DNA of 64,000 nucleotides from Myxococcales bacterium 68-20 (GTDB taxonomy: Bacteria > Myxococcota_A > Polyangia > Polyangiales > Polyangiaceae), in NCBI GenBank assembly GCA_001899635.1, contig MKVQ01000012.1, positions 186,001 to 250,000 of the forward strand, given 5' to 3'. Shown here in pieces: positions 34,420-43,449 of the stretch. How positions within the stretch are numbered: the stretch's first letter is position 1; the number at the start of each line of letters is the position of its first letter. The notes beneath the pieces are model-generated. The model was not told the DNA's origin, searched no databases, and saw only the letters and a list, made by a program, of their open reading frames with translations. A program made the position numbers and the translations under genes.

Positions 34420-35484
34420 TCAGAAGAGCGGCACGACGAGGCCAAGCTCTACCGCAACGCCAACGCGCGGAGTCGTGTAGGCGAGCCCGCTGAGGGTGCG
34501 AAAGTCGAACGGCAGCAGGGGGGCGAAGACTCCCCCGGATGTCTCGAGCTCGACCGTGTGCCCGAGACGCGTGCGCAGTCGACCAACACCACCGAGGGAG
34601 ATCCACGGCCGTACCCTCGCGGCCCCCCCCGCCGCTCCGTCGAGCGCGGCTCGTTGCAAGCCAAGCTCGCCTGCAGGGCAGAGGCTCGCGAGCAGCGTCG
34701 GCGCCAGCTCGGCCCACATCGGGCAGACGTCGAGGCGCGTCCATCCCATACCGAGCCAGAGAGCTCCACCTCCGAAACTCTGCGGGATGACGCCACCGAC
34801 ATTGAGGCTCGCCCGCAGCGACGTCCGCCATGTTCGATGGATCTCGAGCTCGGCGAACGCCCCTAGGTACCGGACGAGGCGGGTGCCGGCAGCGTCCTCT
34901 TGCCCCAGAACGAGCCCGAGCAGATGCCGGTGATGCTCCGCCTCCGCGGGTGCGATGACTGCGGGCTTCGCCACTGGTGACCGCATCGGCACGCCCGTCG
35001 GCCCAGGCTCTTCTCTCGGCGGCGGCCCTTCGGCCGCGAGCGGTTCTTCTTCAAGGTCCTTCTGCACATCCTTTCGGCGGTGCTCGAAATGGGCGTCGAG
35101 CGCGATGGCGGAGAAGAGAGCGAGGCCGCGCACGACGTCCTCACAGCGATCGGCGATGACCTCTCGCGCCCCCTCCTCTTTGCTGGCGACGAGCGAAACG
35201 CGCCCGCGATGCCCCCGCTGGTCTCGCGTGATCCGAACGAAGAGGGTGAGGGACGCCGCGGGGTCGAAGACGACGTCCGAGTGCGGCGCGAGCAGCATGG
35301 CGAACTGGTTCTCGTTCGGACACGCGTTTGGCGCCGAGTACACGAGCCGCGCGCGAGGTCCGTTCCCTGCCGCGAAGGTGGGGGTCGGCGAGAGCAGTAC
35401 GGCGATCACAACCGCGACGAACCGCGAGCGCGAGCTCGAGCGGCGCCTGCCTCCCGTCTTGCTGGCGTGCTGGTCGGCGATCAA
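34420..35484 (-). CDS. Secreted two-domain protein with barrel-like C-terminus, cassette D gene 1
   Basis: 354 residues from a TTG, 10 bases after the likely -10 element. Signal peptide ending TFA/AG (about residue 38). N-domain with Cys54 and Cys113 at the same spacing as in the paralogues (ARLVYSAPNACPNENQFA, VIADRCEDVVRGLALFSAI). A Pro-rich linker (EGPPPREEPGPTGVP) precedes a C-terminal strand-rich region ending VAVELGLVVPLF, with a terminal Phe as in many outer-membrane barrels. First gene of cassette D. Supports an outer-membrane location for this family. Confidence 0.72.
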   Translation of the reverse strand: MIADQHASKTGGRRRSSSRSRFVAVVIAVLLSPTPTFAAGNGPRARLVYSAPNACPNENQFAMLLAPHSDVVFDPAASLTLFVRITRDQRGHRGRVSLVASKEEGAREVIADRCEDVVRGLALFSAIALDAHFEHRRKDVQKDLEEEPLAAEGPPPREEPGPTGVPMRSPVAKPAVIAPAEAEHHRHLLGLVLGQEDAAGTRLVRYLGAFAELEIHRTWRTSLRASLNVGGVIPQSFGGGALWLGMGWTRLDVCPMWAELAPTLLASLCPAGELGLQRAALDGAAGGAARVRPWISLGGVGRLRTRLGHTVELETSGGVFAPLLPFDFRTLSGLAYTTPRVGVAVELGLVVPLF

Positions 35485-35494
35485 GCTCGATCAT

Positions 35495-35500
35495 TGGATA
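35495..35500 (-). promoter_or_regulatory. Probable -10 element, cassette D
   Basis: TATCCA (reverse strand, within GCTATCCA) lies 10 bases before the TTG start at 35484, in the same place as the elements of cassettes B and E. Confidence 0.33.
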
Positions 35501-35630
35501 GCAGTATGGGGGTGCTCCGTGCGGAGATCCTCTTGGCGCTCCGGAGAGCATGAGCTAGTCGCCGACTCGATCCCTCCAATCAACCGACGAACGAGATCCG
35601 GTGTGGAGCGGGCGATCGGCGCCGAGCGCC

Positions 35631-36146
35631 TCAGAAAGTCCCCTGCTTGCACTCGGGCCCGCACGTGGGTCCGTTCGGGTAGGACGTCTCGTAGCTCGCG
35701 ACCGTTCCCGAGCGTTCGGCGATCGTGATGGAAGCGCTCGCATCCAGGATGCGCACGGTGAACTCGTCACCATCCAGCAGAGGCTCGTCGAATGCTGGCC
35801 TGTACTGGACCTGAATCCGCACGCTCGATGGGCTGATCTCCACGCGAGGGTCACAGCCGGCGTACGCTCCACCGCCGGCCCCACGGCACAAGAGGAGATC
35901 GTTCGACTCGAGCCTCAGTGTCGAATGAGCGCAGCTGCCGTTCCGACACACCTCGAGACGGGTACCGGTGAGGAGATGGGCGGAGACCACCGGAACGTCG
36001 ATCTCTGCGGTCACCACGTCGCTGCAACCGACGAGATTACAATCCTCGTCCGGCGCGCTGTTGCTCTCTGGACCTGGACCTCCACACGCCAGCAATACGC
36101 ACGCGACCGCGGCGAGGAGACGATCTCGATGCACTGCAGCAAACAC
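35631..36146 (-). CDS. Small cysteine-containing lipoprotein
   Basis: 171 residues, no family recognised. Lipobox LLAC (about Cys21). Several Cys in pairs (CNLVGC, CRNGSC, CGPEC) suggest disulfides outside the cytoplasm. The body is beta-rich and may be an Ig-like or fibronectin-like fold. It follows the 36170-37213 gene by 23 bases on the same strand, so the two are probably co-transcribed. Confidence 0.65.
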   Translation of the reverse strand: MFAAVHRDRLLAAVACVLLACGGPGPESNSAPDEDCNLVGCSDVVTAEIDVPVVSAHLLTGTRLEVCRNGSCAHSTLRLESNDLLLCRGAGGGAYAGCDPRVEISPSSVRIQVQYRPAFDEPLLDGDEFTVRILDASASITIAERSGTVASYETSYPNGPTCGPECKQGTF

Positions 36147-36169
36147 GTTCGTCAGCTCCTCTCGTCTCG

Positions 36170-37213
36170 TCAGGGAGTCGGGATGATCTGAATGCCGAGG
36201 CCCGCTCGCCCACGGGGCCCGTTCCGCCAGCCGAGTCGAAGGAGCGGACCTCCGGCCGAGCCGACGATCTCACCCGGCGAGAACCGGTTGTCGCGCATGG
36301 GCAGGTTGTCGACTTGCAGGGACCGTCCCTCGGCGTCGAAGACCGCCAGCATGTCCGGATAGTCGGTAACGCAGGTCCCCGAACCGCACGGCGTCATGCC
36401 GGAGGGCGCCTGCATGAAGTGGTCGGCTCGCGACGGCCCGTATCGACCGAGGACCTCGCCGTCCGAGCTCACGATCCAGCCCTGCTTGTCGAGCGACAGG
36501 TTCGTCCCGGTCTCGACGATATGGAGCTGCTCCGCGCGGTCGGCGACGATTCCTCCGATCCACCGGCCCTCCGGAAGCTCGGCGGGCATCGCAACGACCT
36601 CGCAGCTCTGGCCGGAGACGAGCACCTTCGCGAGCTTCGGCTCCGTGGTCCTGTCCCAGACGACGTAGCCCGTCCGCCCGCCCGGCGCCATCGCGAGGAG
36701 CGCGTGATCGCCGAGCGTCACGTCGCGCGGCGTGCAGTCGACCGCCGGCCCCGGCGAAATCCTGCGGACGACGCGCGGTCCGAGCGCGAAGACGGCGCCG
36801 TCCTCCGTCGCGCTGATGGCCGAGAGATGCGCGTGCACCTCGCCGAAGCCTTCGTCCCGCGCGAAGCCGCACGGTTCGACGCCTGTCATCCGGTAGCGAC
36901 GTACGCGCGCGACGTTTTCCTTCGGATCGCGCGAAGCGACGTAGAGCTGCGTGCACCCGTCCTTCGTCGTCGTCCACTGGTGAACCGGCTCGTATTCGCG
37001 CTCTTCGGCGGGCGACGCGCAATACGCGGTCGACGACGGCATGCCCGTCACGCATGGCGCGCGAGGATCGGTGCTGGCTCCGCTTCGCCAATCCGGATCG
37101 TCGGGCACGACCTCGCCCATCTCGACTGGACCGCCCTCGCACGCGAGCAGGCCCGCGGTGGCGACGGAGATGGATACGACGAAACAGGTACGGACGCGTG
37201 CGCCCCACGCCAT
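36170..37213 (-). CDS. Predicted lipoprotein, possible beta-propeller
   Basis: 347 residues from the ATG (MAWGARVR) that gives a proper signal peptide with lipobox LLAC; longer open sequence upstream lacks one. The body has repeated short strands with GYVVWDRTTEPKLAKV, HIVETGTNLSLDKQGW and VFDAEGRSLQVDN, suggesting a propeller, but no standard blade motif is clear. Six or more Cys. Not a member of the cassette propeller families. Function unknown. Confidence 0.65.
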   Translation of the reverse strand: MAWGARVRTCFVVSISVATAGLLACEGGPVEMGEVVPDDPDWRSGASTDPRAPCVTGMPSSTAYCASPAEEREYEPVHQWTTTKDGCTQLYVASRDPKENVARVRRYRMTGVEPCGFARDEGFGEVHAHLSAISATEDGAVFALGPRVVRRISPGPAVDCTPRDVTLGDHALLAMAPGGRTGYVVWDRTTEPKLAKVLVSGQSCEVVAMPAELPEGRWIGGIVADRAEQLHIVETGTNLSLDKQGWIVSSDGEVLGRYGPSRADHFMQAPSGMTPCGSGTCVTDYPDMLAVFDAEGRSLQVDNLPMRDNRFSPGEIVGSAGGPLLRLGWRNGPRGRAGLGIQIIPTP

Positions 37214-37419
37214 GAGCGAGCGGCACTGTATGCGAAACGAAGCGTTGTCGGTTCTCGAAATACTAGCTCGACCGTTTTGATGCGCGCATATCGTCGCCGC
37301 TCCGTCAGCGAACCTTCGTGATGCGTTCGTCGCCGACACGCGAGCAATCGCGACCGTCGTGACGGCGCGAGATGTCCAATCATCGACAACGTTTCGCCTT
37401 TGGAGCTAGCGTCCATGCC

Positions 37420-37872
37420 ATGAAGCTGCCGCTCGAAGGGGGATGTCGTTGTGATGCCGTCCGCATTCGCGTGACCGAGGCGCCGCTCATCACGTTCGCC
37501 TGTCATTGCAACGGTTGTCAGCGCATGTCTTCGAGCGCCTTCTCGCTCACCGCGCTCTGCCTCGCTTCGGGATTCACGGTCACGAAGGGAGAGCCGGTCA
37601 TCGGCGGACTTCACGGAGAGGACGTGCAGCACTACTTCTGCGGGCATTGCATGACGTGGATGTTCACGCGTCCCGCTCCGCTCCCGCACATCGTGAACGT
37701 GCGGCCGACGATGTTCGACGATCACGCCTGGTTCGCACCGTTCGCGGAGACCTTCACGAAGACGAAGCTCCCGTGGGCGCAGACCGGCGCGGTGCACTCG
37801 TTCGAAGAGTTCCCACCGATGGATGCGTTCGAAGACCTGGTGAAGGCGTACGCCGCGCAGCAGAAGCCCTGA
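37420..37872 (+). CDS. GFA/CENP-V family zinc-binding protein
   Basis: 150 residues from the ATG giving MKLPLEGGCRCDAV; an upstream in-frame ATG adds 16 residues. The zinc ligands of the glutathione-dependent formaldehyde-activating (GFA/CENP-V) fold are present: GGCRCDAV (Cys9, Cys11), CHCNGCQR (Cys28, Cys30, Cys33) and FCGHCMT (Cys74, Cys77). Family members are mostly of unknown substrate; cytoplasmic. Divergent from the lipoprotein pair at 36170-37213. Confidence 0.88.
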   Translation: MKLPLEGGCRCDAVRIRVTEAPLITFACHCNGCQRMSSSAFSLTALCLASGFTVTKGEPVIGGLHGEDVQHYFCGHCMTWMFTRPAPLPHIVNVRPTMFDDHAWFAPFAETFTKTKLPWAQTGAVHSFEEFPPMDAFEDLVKAYAAQQKP

Positions 37873-38063
37873 CGGAGCTCCTGCGGGCGCACCGCTCGGC
37901 GTGTCAGCGTGATGTTCGCGCGCGCACCAGCGTCGACCTCGAGCGATGTGAAGAGGCGGAGACGCTGAGTGGCGCACCGCTCGCGCAGCTCGGCACGATG
38001 ACGGCCGCCTTCGCGTCCGCGCGCTCGGACGACGAGCCTCGCGAGCCCGAAGATCCTGGTCCG

Positions 38064-38609
38064 TCAGTCATCCGCAGCGGCTGCTCCGCCACCATCGCCG
38101 GCGTTCGATGGCGCGGGTCGGTTCTCCGGCGGTAGCGACGGCACCTGCACGTGGACCCGAAGCCAGAAGTCGGAGCACGTGTCGTTCTTGAGGATGAAGC
38201 CGTTCGGCCGAACGTTGGAGATCTTGACCGCGTCCCCCGAGCCCGGCGTGGCGTCGCTCAGGTTCGGATCCGAGGTCACGCTCAGATACGGGGCGATGAG
38301 CATCGGTGTTCGACCTCCTAGCGCCGTGATGTCGAAGCTGTAGAGCCGCTGGCGAGGATACCAGAGCCAGATGTCGTCGAACCCGCTCGACTCCCACGAG
38401 CGCTCGTCGAGCATGCGGCCCTGTCCGGCCTCGACACCAAACGTCTCGGTGTTGCCGTCACAGTTGCGCCCGTAACAGCCGGGCGCGAGGAGCACGACGC
38501 TGCTGATTGCGAGCCAGAGCGCGCCCAGCGCGAATACGCGTCGGCGAGAGGACCTTTGCGGACAAGAAGGGGTCAAGGAGAAGGAAGGTACGTGCATCGC
38601 GCGGAGCAT
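38064..38609 (-). CDS. Predicted lipoprotein of unknown function
   Basis: 181 residues from the ATG at 38609 (GAGGG seven bases upstream); ATG 38597 would remove four residues. A twin-Arg-rich n-region (SSRRRVFALGALW) leads to lipobox APGC. The body contains SFDITALGGRTPMLIAPYL and ILKNDTCSDFWLRVHVQV, suggesting a beta-sandwich; the tail is Pro/Ala/Asp-rich and low complexity. No homologous family recognised. Stands alone between divergent genes. Confidence 0.6.
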   Translation of the reverse strand: MLRAMHVPSFSLTPSCPQRSSRRRVFALGALWLAISSVVLLAPGCYGRNCDGNTETFGVEAGQGRMLDERSWESSGFDDIWLWYPRQRLYSFDITALGGRTPMLIAPYLSVTSDPNLSDATPGSGDAVKISNVRPNGFILKNDTCSDFWLRVHVQVPSLPPENRPAPSNAGDGGGAAAADD

Positions 38610-38827
38610 ACCGTCGCCCTCGAATGATGTAGCTCGTGTCCGCTGGCCCTTCTGCGGTCTCAGGTTCCGCAGCCCGTAGAGCCTCGGCCGCCGGCGCAGC
38701 GCGTTCACGTGCGCACTCAGGCCGTGCGCGCACGTCCACGGGGAGTGCGCGCACGACGTCACGAGCGACGAGACTCACGCGGATTCATGCAGTTCGCACC
38801 GGTCGGCGTCTGGCGTGAGGGTTGCTC

Positions 38828-39178
38828 ATGTCCCTCGGCATGGAACCCTGCTTTCAGGCCATCAACGGAATCTCCCTCGAACGTTACGCCGACCTCGGCG
38901 CCGCCACTGCCGATGTCCTCGATGATCAGGCGAAACTCGCCGAGGTCCTGGCGTCCGAAGGCGTAGGCGCCTCCGACTGGGACGCCGCCAAGAAGGGCTG
39001 GACCGCGCGCATGCAGGCGGGCGGCGTCGTGCCGGGCGCTTCGGTCCTCGTCACCCACCCGGCGAACCGGCAGAAGTACCCGGCCCGCGTCCTTTCGACG
39101 GCTCCGGAGCAGACGCTCGTGCAGTTCTCGAACGGCGCGCAGCAGTGGGTCCCCGCAAGGGCGGTGGAGCGCGCATGA
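38828..39178 (+). CDS. DUF6620-like small protein
   Basis: 116 residues from ATG 38828 (a TTG two codons earlier is also open). The N-terminal half has INGISLERYADLGA and ASDWDAAKKGWTARM, the pattern of small helical proteins that I associate with DUF6620. The second half (VLVTHPANRQKYPARVL, ALQTLVQF-like strands, ending WVPARAVERA) looks like a small SH3/Tudor-type barrel. Its stop overlaps the next ATG (ATGA), so it is coupled to a zinc-ribbon protein. Function unknown. Confidence 0.7.
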   Translation: MSLGMEPCFQAINGISLERYADLGAATADVLDDQAKLAEVLASEGVGASDWDAAKKGWTARMQAGGVVPGASVLVTHPANRQKYPARVLSTAPEQTLVQFSNGAQQWVPARAVERA

Positions 39179-39444
39179 GCCCGCCCGTCTACACGTGCCA
39201 CGGTTGCGGTGCGCAGCTGTCGCTCGACCATCTTCGCGGGACGGACTGCCCGTACTGCCGCGCCGCGTTTCCTCATCACGGCCGCGCTCATGCCCGTTCG
39301 TTGGAATTCGAGCGAGCTCGGCCGAACAAGGAATCCAAGGCCGCATGGACCATGCTCGAGCAGGGCCAAGCGGCGACCGTCGCACGACTCGCTGCGGGAT
39401 GCCCGACAGCAGCACGTTTTGAAGGGCCTAAGCGCCTGTTTTGA
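39175..39444 (+). CDS. Small zinc-ribbon protein
   Basis: 89 residues. CHGCG (about residues 8-12) and CPYC (about 25-28) form a CxxC-CxxC zinc ribbon like that at the head of many adaptor proteins, followed by a basic helical tail. Translationally coupled to the DUF6620-like gene, so the two products probably act together. Cytoplasmic; no catalytic domain seen. Confidence 0.65.
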   Translation: MSPPVYTCHGCGAQLSLDHLRGTDCPYCRAAFPHHGRAHARSLEFERARPNKESKAAWTMLEQGQAATVARLAAGCPTAARFEGPKRLF

Positions 39445-39600
39445 CGTCGGGGAGACCGTCGAACGCGTACCGCGGGCCCCGTGCGCGTGACCAGCGTCAG
39501 GCAGTGAGCTCTTCTGCGTGGCCCGGCCCCTTCGCGAAGAAGACGGCTCGTCGGAATCCAAGTGCGGGACTCGAAGCGCCCGTGCATGTTCCCCTGAAAC

Positions 39601-41688
39601 TTGGAGTCGCAACAAATTCGCCAGGGGGGACTCTGGCTCTGCGCCGTCGCCGCGACGGTGCTCGGCTGGGCTTGTCAGGACGCCCCGGCGGTCGCCGAGA
39701 CCAAGCAGGCCCTCTGTCGTCCGCCGAGCATCGCGCCGGCATTTCGCGTCGTCGACGCGTTCCCCGGCGTCAGGTTCGATCTGCCTCTGAGCGTGTCGCG
39801 TGTCGGGTCGGACTATCTGGTCGCCGGACAAGGCGGCACGATCGTGCGCGTCACGCGCAGCGGCGATGCTTGGATACGCGAGCCGTTCCTCGACGTCAGC
39901 AGCGAGCTCGCCGAGACCGAAGGCGAGTCCGGTCTCATCGGCTTCGTTCCCTCGCCCGACTACGAGACACGCCCCGAGGTGTTCATCGCCTACACGGGCC
40001 GATCGACGGTCGAGGGCTCGGTGTTCCGCACCGTCCTCGCCCGACTGTCGAGCACCGACGGAGGCCGAACGATCGATCCGAGCACGGAGGAGCCCGTCTT
40101 GACGCTCGAGCGGGACGTGAAGGGGCACAACGGCGGCAGGCTCGTGTTCGGGCCCGATCGCCATCTCTACGTCGGCATCGGCGACGGGTCGTGGGGAGAC
40201 CCGCTCCATCGCTCGCAGGATCCGAACGAGCTCTTCGGCAAGGTCCTCCGTCTCGACGTGCTCGGCGCGCGCCCGTACGCCTCGCCCCCGGACAACCCCT
40301 TCTTCGGAGGCGGCGGCCGGCCGGAGGTCTGGGCGTACGGATTCCGAAACCCCTGGAGCTTCTCCTTCGACCCAAGCGGTCGCCTCTGGCTCGGGGACGT
40401 CGGGCACGAGGCCTGGGAGGAGGTCAACCTCGTGACGAAGGGCGGCAACTACGGCTGGCCGGTCCGCGAAGGCAGACACTGCTTCCAGTCGCCGCCGTGC
40501 GACGTCCCCGGCGCGATCGAGCCGGTGTTCGAGTACGGCCACGTCGATGGGTACGCAGTCACCGGCGGCGTCGTCTATCGAGGCAAACATCCCGCACTCG
40601 CCGGCTCGTACGTCTTCTCCGACTTCATGACGGGAAGGATCTGGGCGCTCGATGCTGAGCAGCCGAGAGACGCTCGGATGTTGCTCGACAGCGCACGCAA
40701 CATTTCCGCGTTCGGAGAGGACGAGAACGGCGAGATCCTCCTCGTCGACTTCGGCGGCCAGATCGTGCGGCTCGAGGCCTCCGAGGCGGAGACATCGGCG
40801 TCGGCATCCCTGGCCTCCCTCGACTGCCTGGATCCGAACCGCGACGGCGAGGTGCATCCGGCGTTCACCTCGTACGACGTCAATTCGCCGCTCTGGTCCG
40901 ACGGGCTCGACAAGCGACGCTGGTTCTCCCTCCCCCAAGGCGCGAAGATCCACGTCGCCGACGACGGGAAGCTCGATCTCCCCGTCGGCTCGATCGTGCT
41001 CAAGGAGTTCGCCGCCCACGGCCGCCGGATCGAGACGCGCATGCTCACGCGCGACGCCGAAAACGGCTGGCTCGGCTACACGTTCCAGTGGAACGACGCT
41101 CAGACCGACGCGGTCCTCATCGACGACGCGGTCACGGTCGATGTCGACGGCTCACCATGGACGCTGCCGAGCCGCGGGCAGTGCTCCGCGTGCCATCGGA
41201 GGGCGGCCGGGACGCTGCTCGGCTTCGTCCCGGAGCAACTCGAACGGGGTGATCAGCTCGACAGGTTCGCGCAGAGCGGCCTGCTCGACAGGCCCGTCGA
41301 TCACGCCTCGATCACGCCGCTCGTCGATCCGTACGACACCTCGCTGCCCGACGAGCCGCGCGCTCGCAGCTACCTCGCCGCCAACTGCTCGTCCTGCCAT
41401 GGCGGAGCCGGCAGCCCGCATGGCGTCATCGATTTCCGCGCCTCAATCCATGTGTCCGCGATGTTCACGCTGTGCCACCCCGCGCGGATCGCGCTCGAAA
41501 GTCAGGACAATGACGAGGTGCAGCCGATCCACATCATCGCGCCGGGCAACCCGACAGGCTCGGCGGTCATCCAACGGATGAGCCGTACGGATAGCGGCCG
41601 CATGCCGCCCATCGGGCGCAACCGCGTCGACTTCGCCGCGCTCGACGTCGTCTCGTCCTGGATCGGCTCGCTCTCCGAGTGTCCGTGA
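39601..41688 (+). CDS. PQQ-type sugar dehydrogenase fused to diheme cytochrome c (SO2930-like)
   Basis: 695 residues from a TTG; no ATG or GTG upstream is in frame because a TGA lies two codons before. Lipobox-like GWAC near residue 25. Residues ~40-395 are a glucose/sorbosone dehydrogenase propeller (DYLVAGQGGTIVRV, GGRLVFGPDRHLYVGIGDG, YGFRNPWSFSFDPSGRLW, GGNYGWP). Residues ~405-695 match the SO2930-type diheme cytochrome: SYDVNSPLWSDGLDKRRW, then CSACH (about 528-532) and CSSCH (about 596-600). The fusion would pass electrons from sugar oxidation directly to a heme relay. Periplasmic or surface. Confidence 0.87.
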   Translation: MESQQIRQGGLWLCAVAATVLGWACQDAPAVAETKQALCRPPSIAPAFRVVDAFPGVRFDLPLSVSRVGSDYLVAGQGGTIVRVTRSGDAWIREPFLDVSSELAETEGESGLIGFVPSPDYETRPEVFIAYTGRSTVEGSVFRTVLARLSSTDGGRTIDPSTEEPVLTLERDVKGHNGGRLVFGPDRHLYVGIGDGSWGDPLHRSQDPNELFGKVLRLDVLGARPYASPPDNPFFGGGGRPEVWAYGFRNPWSFSFDPSGRLWLGDVGHEAWEEVNLVTKGGNYGWPVREGRHCFQSPPCDVPGAIEPVFEYGHVDGYAVTGGVVYRGKHPALAGSYVFSDFMTGRIWALDAEQPRDARMLLDSARNISAFGEDENGEILLVDFGGQIVRLEASEAETSASASLASLDCLDPNRDGEVHPAFTSYDVNSPLWSDGLDKRRWFSLPQGAKIHVADDGKLDLPVGSIVLKEFAAHGRRIETRMLTRDAENGWLGYTFQWNDAQTDAVLIDDAVTVDVDGSPWTLPSRGQCSACHRRAAGTLLGFVPEQLERGDQLDRFAQSGLLDRPVDHASITPLVDPYDTSLPDEPRARSYLAANCSSCHGGAGSPHGVIDFRASIHVSAMFTLCHPARIALESQDNDEVQPIHIIAPGNPTGSAVIQRMSRTDSGRMPPIGRNRVDFAALDVVSSWIGSLSECP

Positions 41689-41777
41689 ACGCACGGCGCG
41701 CGCGCACGCCACCTTCCCGCGCGTGCACACCTCGACCCGCGGCGGACGTCGCGCTCGATTGGGGGCCAAGACGTGGA

Positions 41778-42545
41778 TCAGTTCCGCCCCGACGTGCCGA
41801 AGAAGCGACGGTGCTTCGCCTGCAAGTGGCACCCCATGCATGAGGCGATCTTGCCTGCCGACGTGATCTCCCCCGCCGGCGTGAGCGTTCCGTAGACGAA
41901 GCCCTCGTCCGTCCCCGGCGTGCCCTTCGGCTTTTCGAGGACGACGTAGAGACCAGCGAGCTTCGACGCGCGGTAGATCCTGCCGTCGTCCGCGCGCGCG
42001 TACGGCTTGAAGTGGTCGGCATCGACGTTGCCAGCGTTGCCACTGATCCCGCCGACCGGCACGCGCGGATCTTCCGCCGGCCCCGCGTCGGGCACGAGCT
42101 CGGGGAGGTAGCTCTCCTTGACGACGACTTGCCCGCCCCTCGCAATGGTCGGCGCTTCTCCGTTCATCGAGACGTACGCGGCGCGATCGCGCGCGAAGAG
42201 CGAGTACAGCTTCCTCGCATGCTCGCCCTCGTCGGCGGCGCTCATCCGCGCTGTGCCGGGCATCGGCATCCGGCAGAGGAAGGGCGCCCACCGGAGCTCG
42301 TCGTCGACTCGCCCCCACGCCTTGTACTCGGCGAACGCCTTCTGCAGATCGGCTACGAAGCGTGCGTCGATCTCACCTTTCTCCGGCACCGGCGCGGCGG
42401 TCGTCGGGGCGCTACCTGCACTCGACGCCGAAGCCGTGGCGCTCGAAGTCTCGGGCTCCTTCGCCGCGTGCCCGTTGTCGGAGCGCGTGCATGCAGCCAA
42501 GGGAAGAAGGACGATCGCAACAAGCGCGGGAGACAAGCGGTCCAT
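41778..42545 (-). CDS. Cytochrome P460-like lipoprotein
   Basis: 255 residues from the ATG giving MDRLSPALVAIVLLPLAAC (lipobox Cys19); the longer upstream frame lacks a signal. Ala/Ser/Thr-rich spacer to about 55. The body has LYSLFARDRAAYVSMNGE and DEGFVYGTLTP, and a single CMGCH heme site close to the C-terminus (Cys236 to His240), as in cytochrome P460/c'-beta-like proteins. Convergent with the sugar dehydrogenase-cytochrome fusion, which may be its redox partner (inference). Confidence 0.75.
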   Translation of the reverse strand: MDRLSPALVAIVLLPLAACTRSDNGHAAKEPETSSATASASSAGSAPTTAAPVPEKGEIDARFVADLQKAFAEYKAWGRVDDELRWAPFLCRMPMPGTARMSAADEGEHARKLYSLFARDRAAYVSMNGEAPTIARGGQVVVKESYLPELVPDAGPAEDPRVPVGGISGNAGNVDADHFKPYARADDGRIYRASKLAGLYVVLEKPKGTPGTDEGFVYGTLTPAGEITSAGKIASCMGCHLQAKHRRFFGTSGRN

Positions 42546-42688
42546 GGCCGGATCGTACGGTCGACGCCGGTGCTCGATCCACCTGCCCGTCGTCTTCGAG
42601 CAGATGGGCTGCGACATGCGCGAGATCTCCCTTGCGCGTCGCGTCTTTCCTGAACGCCCCATGAAGCCACGGGCTACACTCGCGCGTC

Positions 42689-43288
42689 ATGAACGACGCG
42701 CACGACGCCTTCGTCGAGAGAGAGCTCACGCGACACTTCGAAGCGAAGCCCGACAAGATCTGGGTCGACCAGGCGCCCGGCCATCGCGTCTCGTGTGCCT
42801 GGTTCTCTGCAGCGAAGACGGGCCGCCCGTGGGCGACGCTCGCCACGATCGGCATGAGCCGCGCGCGCATGGTGCTGGACGCGCGCGCGACCGACACGGA
42901 TACCGCGCGCACGGAGCTCGTCGCCTACGTCGACGATGCCGAAGGCCCGCCGGAGGACCTGGCGGCGCTGCTGCGATGGGTCGGCCGCCTCCCATTCGAG
43001 CCGAATCCGCCGACGTTCCTCGGCTGGGGCCACACGATCCCGCTCGGTCGCCCGCAGTTCGCCCAATCGCTCCTGACGACGGTGTTCACGATCAATCCGC
43101 TCGTGCGCCCGGACAAGGGGACCATCTTCCGCGTGGGGGACGATCCCGTCTCGCTGCTCTGGACCACGCTCATCACCGACGCCGAATACGCCCTGAAGAA
43201 GGCACGCGGCGAGAACGCCATCCTCGACCTCTTCGCCGCGAACAGACATCCCGTCGCGCTCGCTCGCTCGCGCCCGTCGTACGTCTAG
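42689..43288 (+). CDS. Suppressor-of-fused (SUFU)-like domain protein
   Basis: 199 residues. The pattern GPP-x-FLGWGHTIPLGRPQF, a strand FTINPLVRPDKGTIFRVGD and the helix LLWTTLITDAEYALKKARG match bacterial SUFU-domain proteins, which are small cytoplasmic proteins often found in polymorphic-toxin immunity settings; no toxin is adjacent here. ATG 42689 follows a TACACT hexamer at short distance. Annotation is by motif recall and is moderate in strength. Confidence 0.7.
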   Translation: MNDAHDAFVERELTRHFEAKPDKIWVDQAPGHRVSCAWFSAAKTGRPWATLATIGMSRARMVLDARATDTDTARTELVAYVDDAEGPPEDLAALLRWVGRLPFEPNPPTFLGWGHTIPLGRPQFAQSLLTTVFTINPLVRPDKGTIFRVGDDPVSLLWTTLITDAEYALKKARGENAILDLFAANRHPVALARSRPSYV

Positions 43289-43432
43289 CGCGACACTGCG
43301 GGACCACGGCCTCCGCATCGCAACCGGCAGCGCGCAGGAGCGCGACCGTGCTCGGCCGTCACGCCGCCTACGTGGTCGTCCTCCGGCTCGTCCGTCGACG
43401 AAGGCCAGCAACCGTTCCGAGCGCGCCTACGT

Positions 43433-43438
43433 TAGAGT
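43433..43438 (+). promoter_or_regulatory. Probable -10 element, cassette E
   Basis: TAGAGT (within GTTAGAGT) lies 11 bases before the ATG at 43450, matching the elements of cassettes B and D in position and form. Confidence 0.37.
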
Positions 43439-43449
43439 CGCTCGTTGCA

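Noticed and set aside
41689-41777. GC-rich alternating CG stretch as a terminator between convergent genes
   Set aside because: Pairing is possible in several registers but no clear stem with a defined loop was found.
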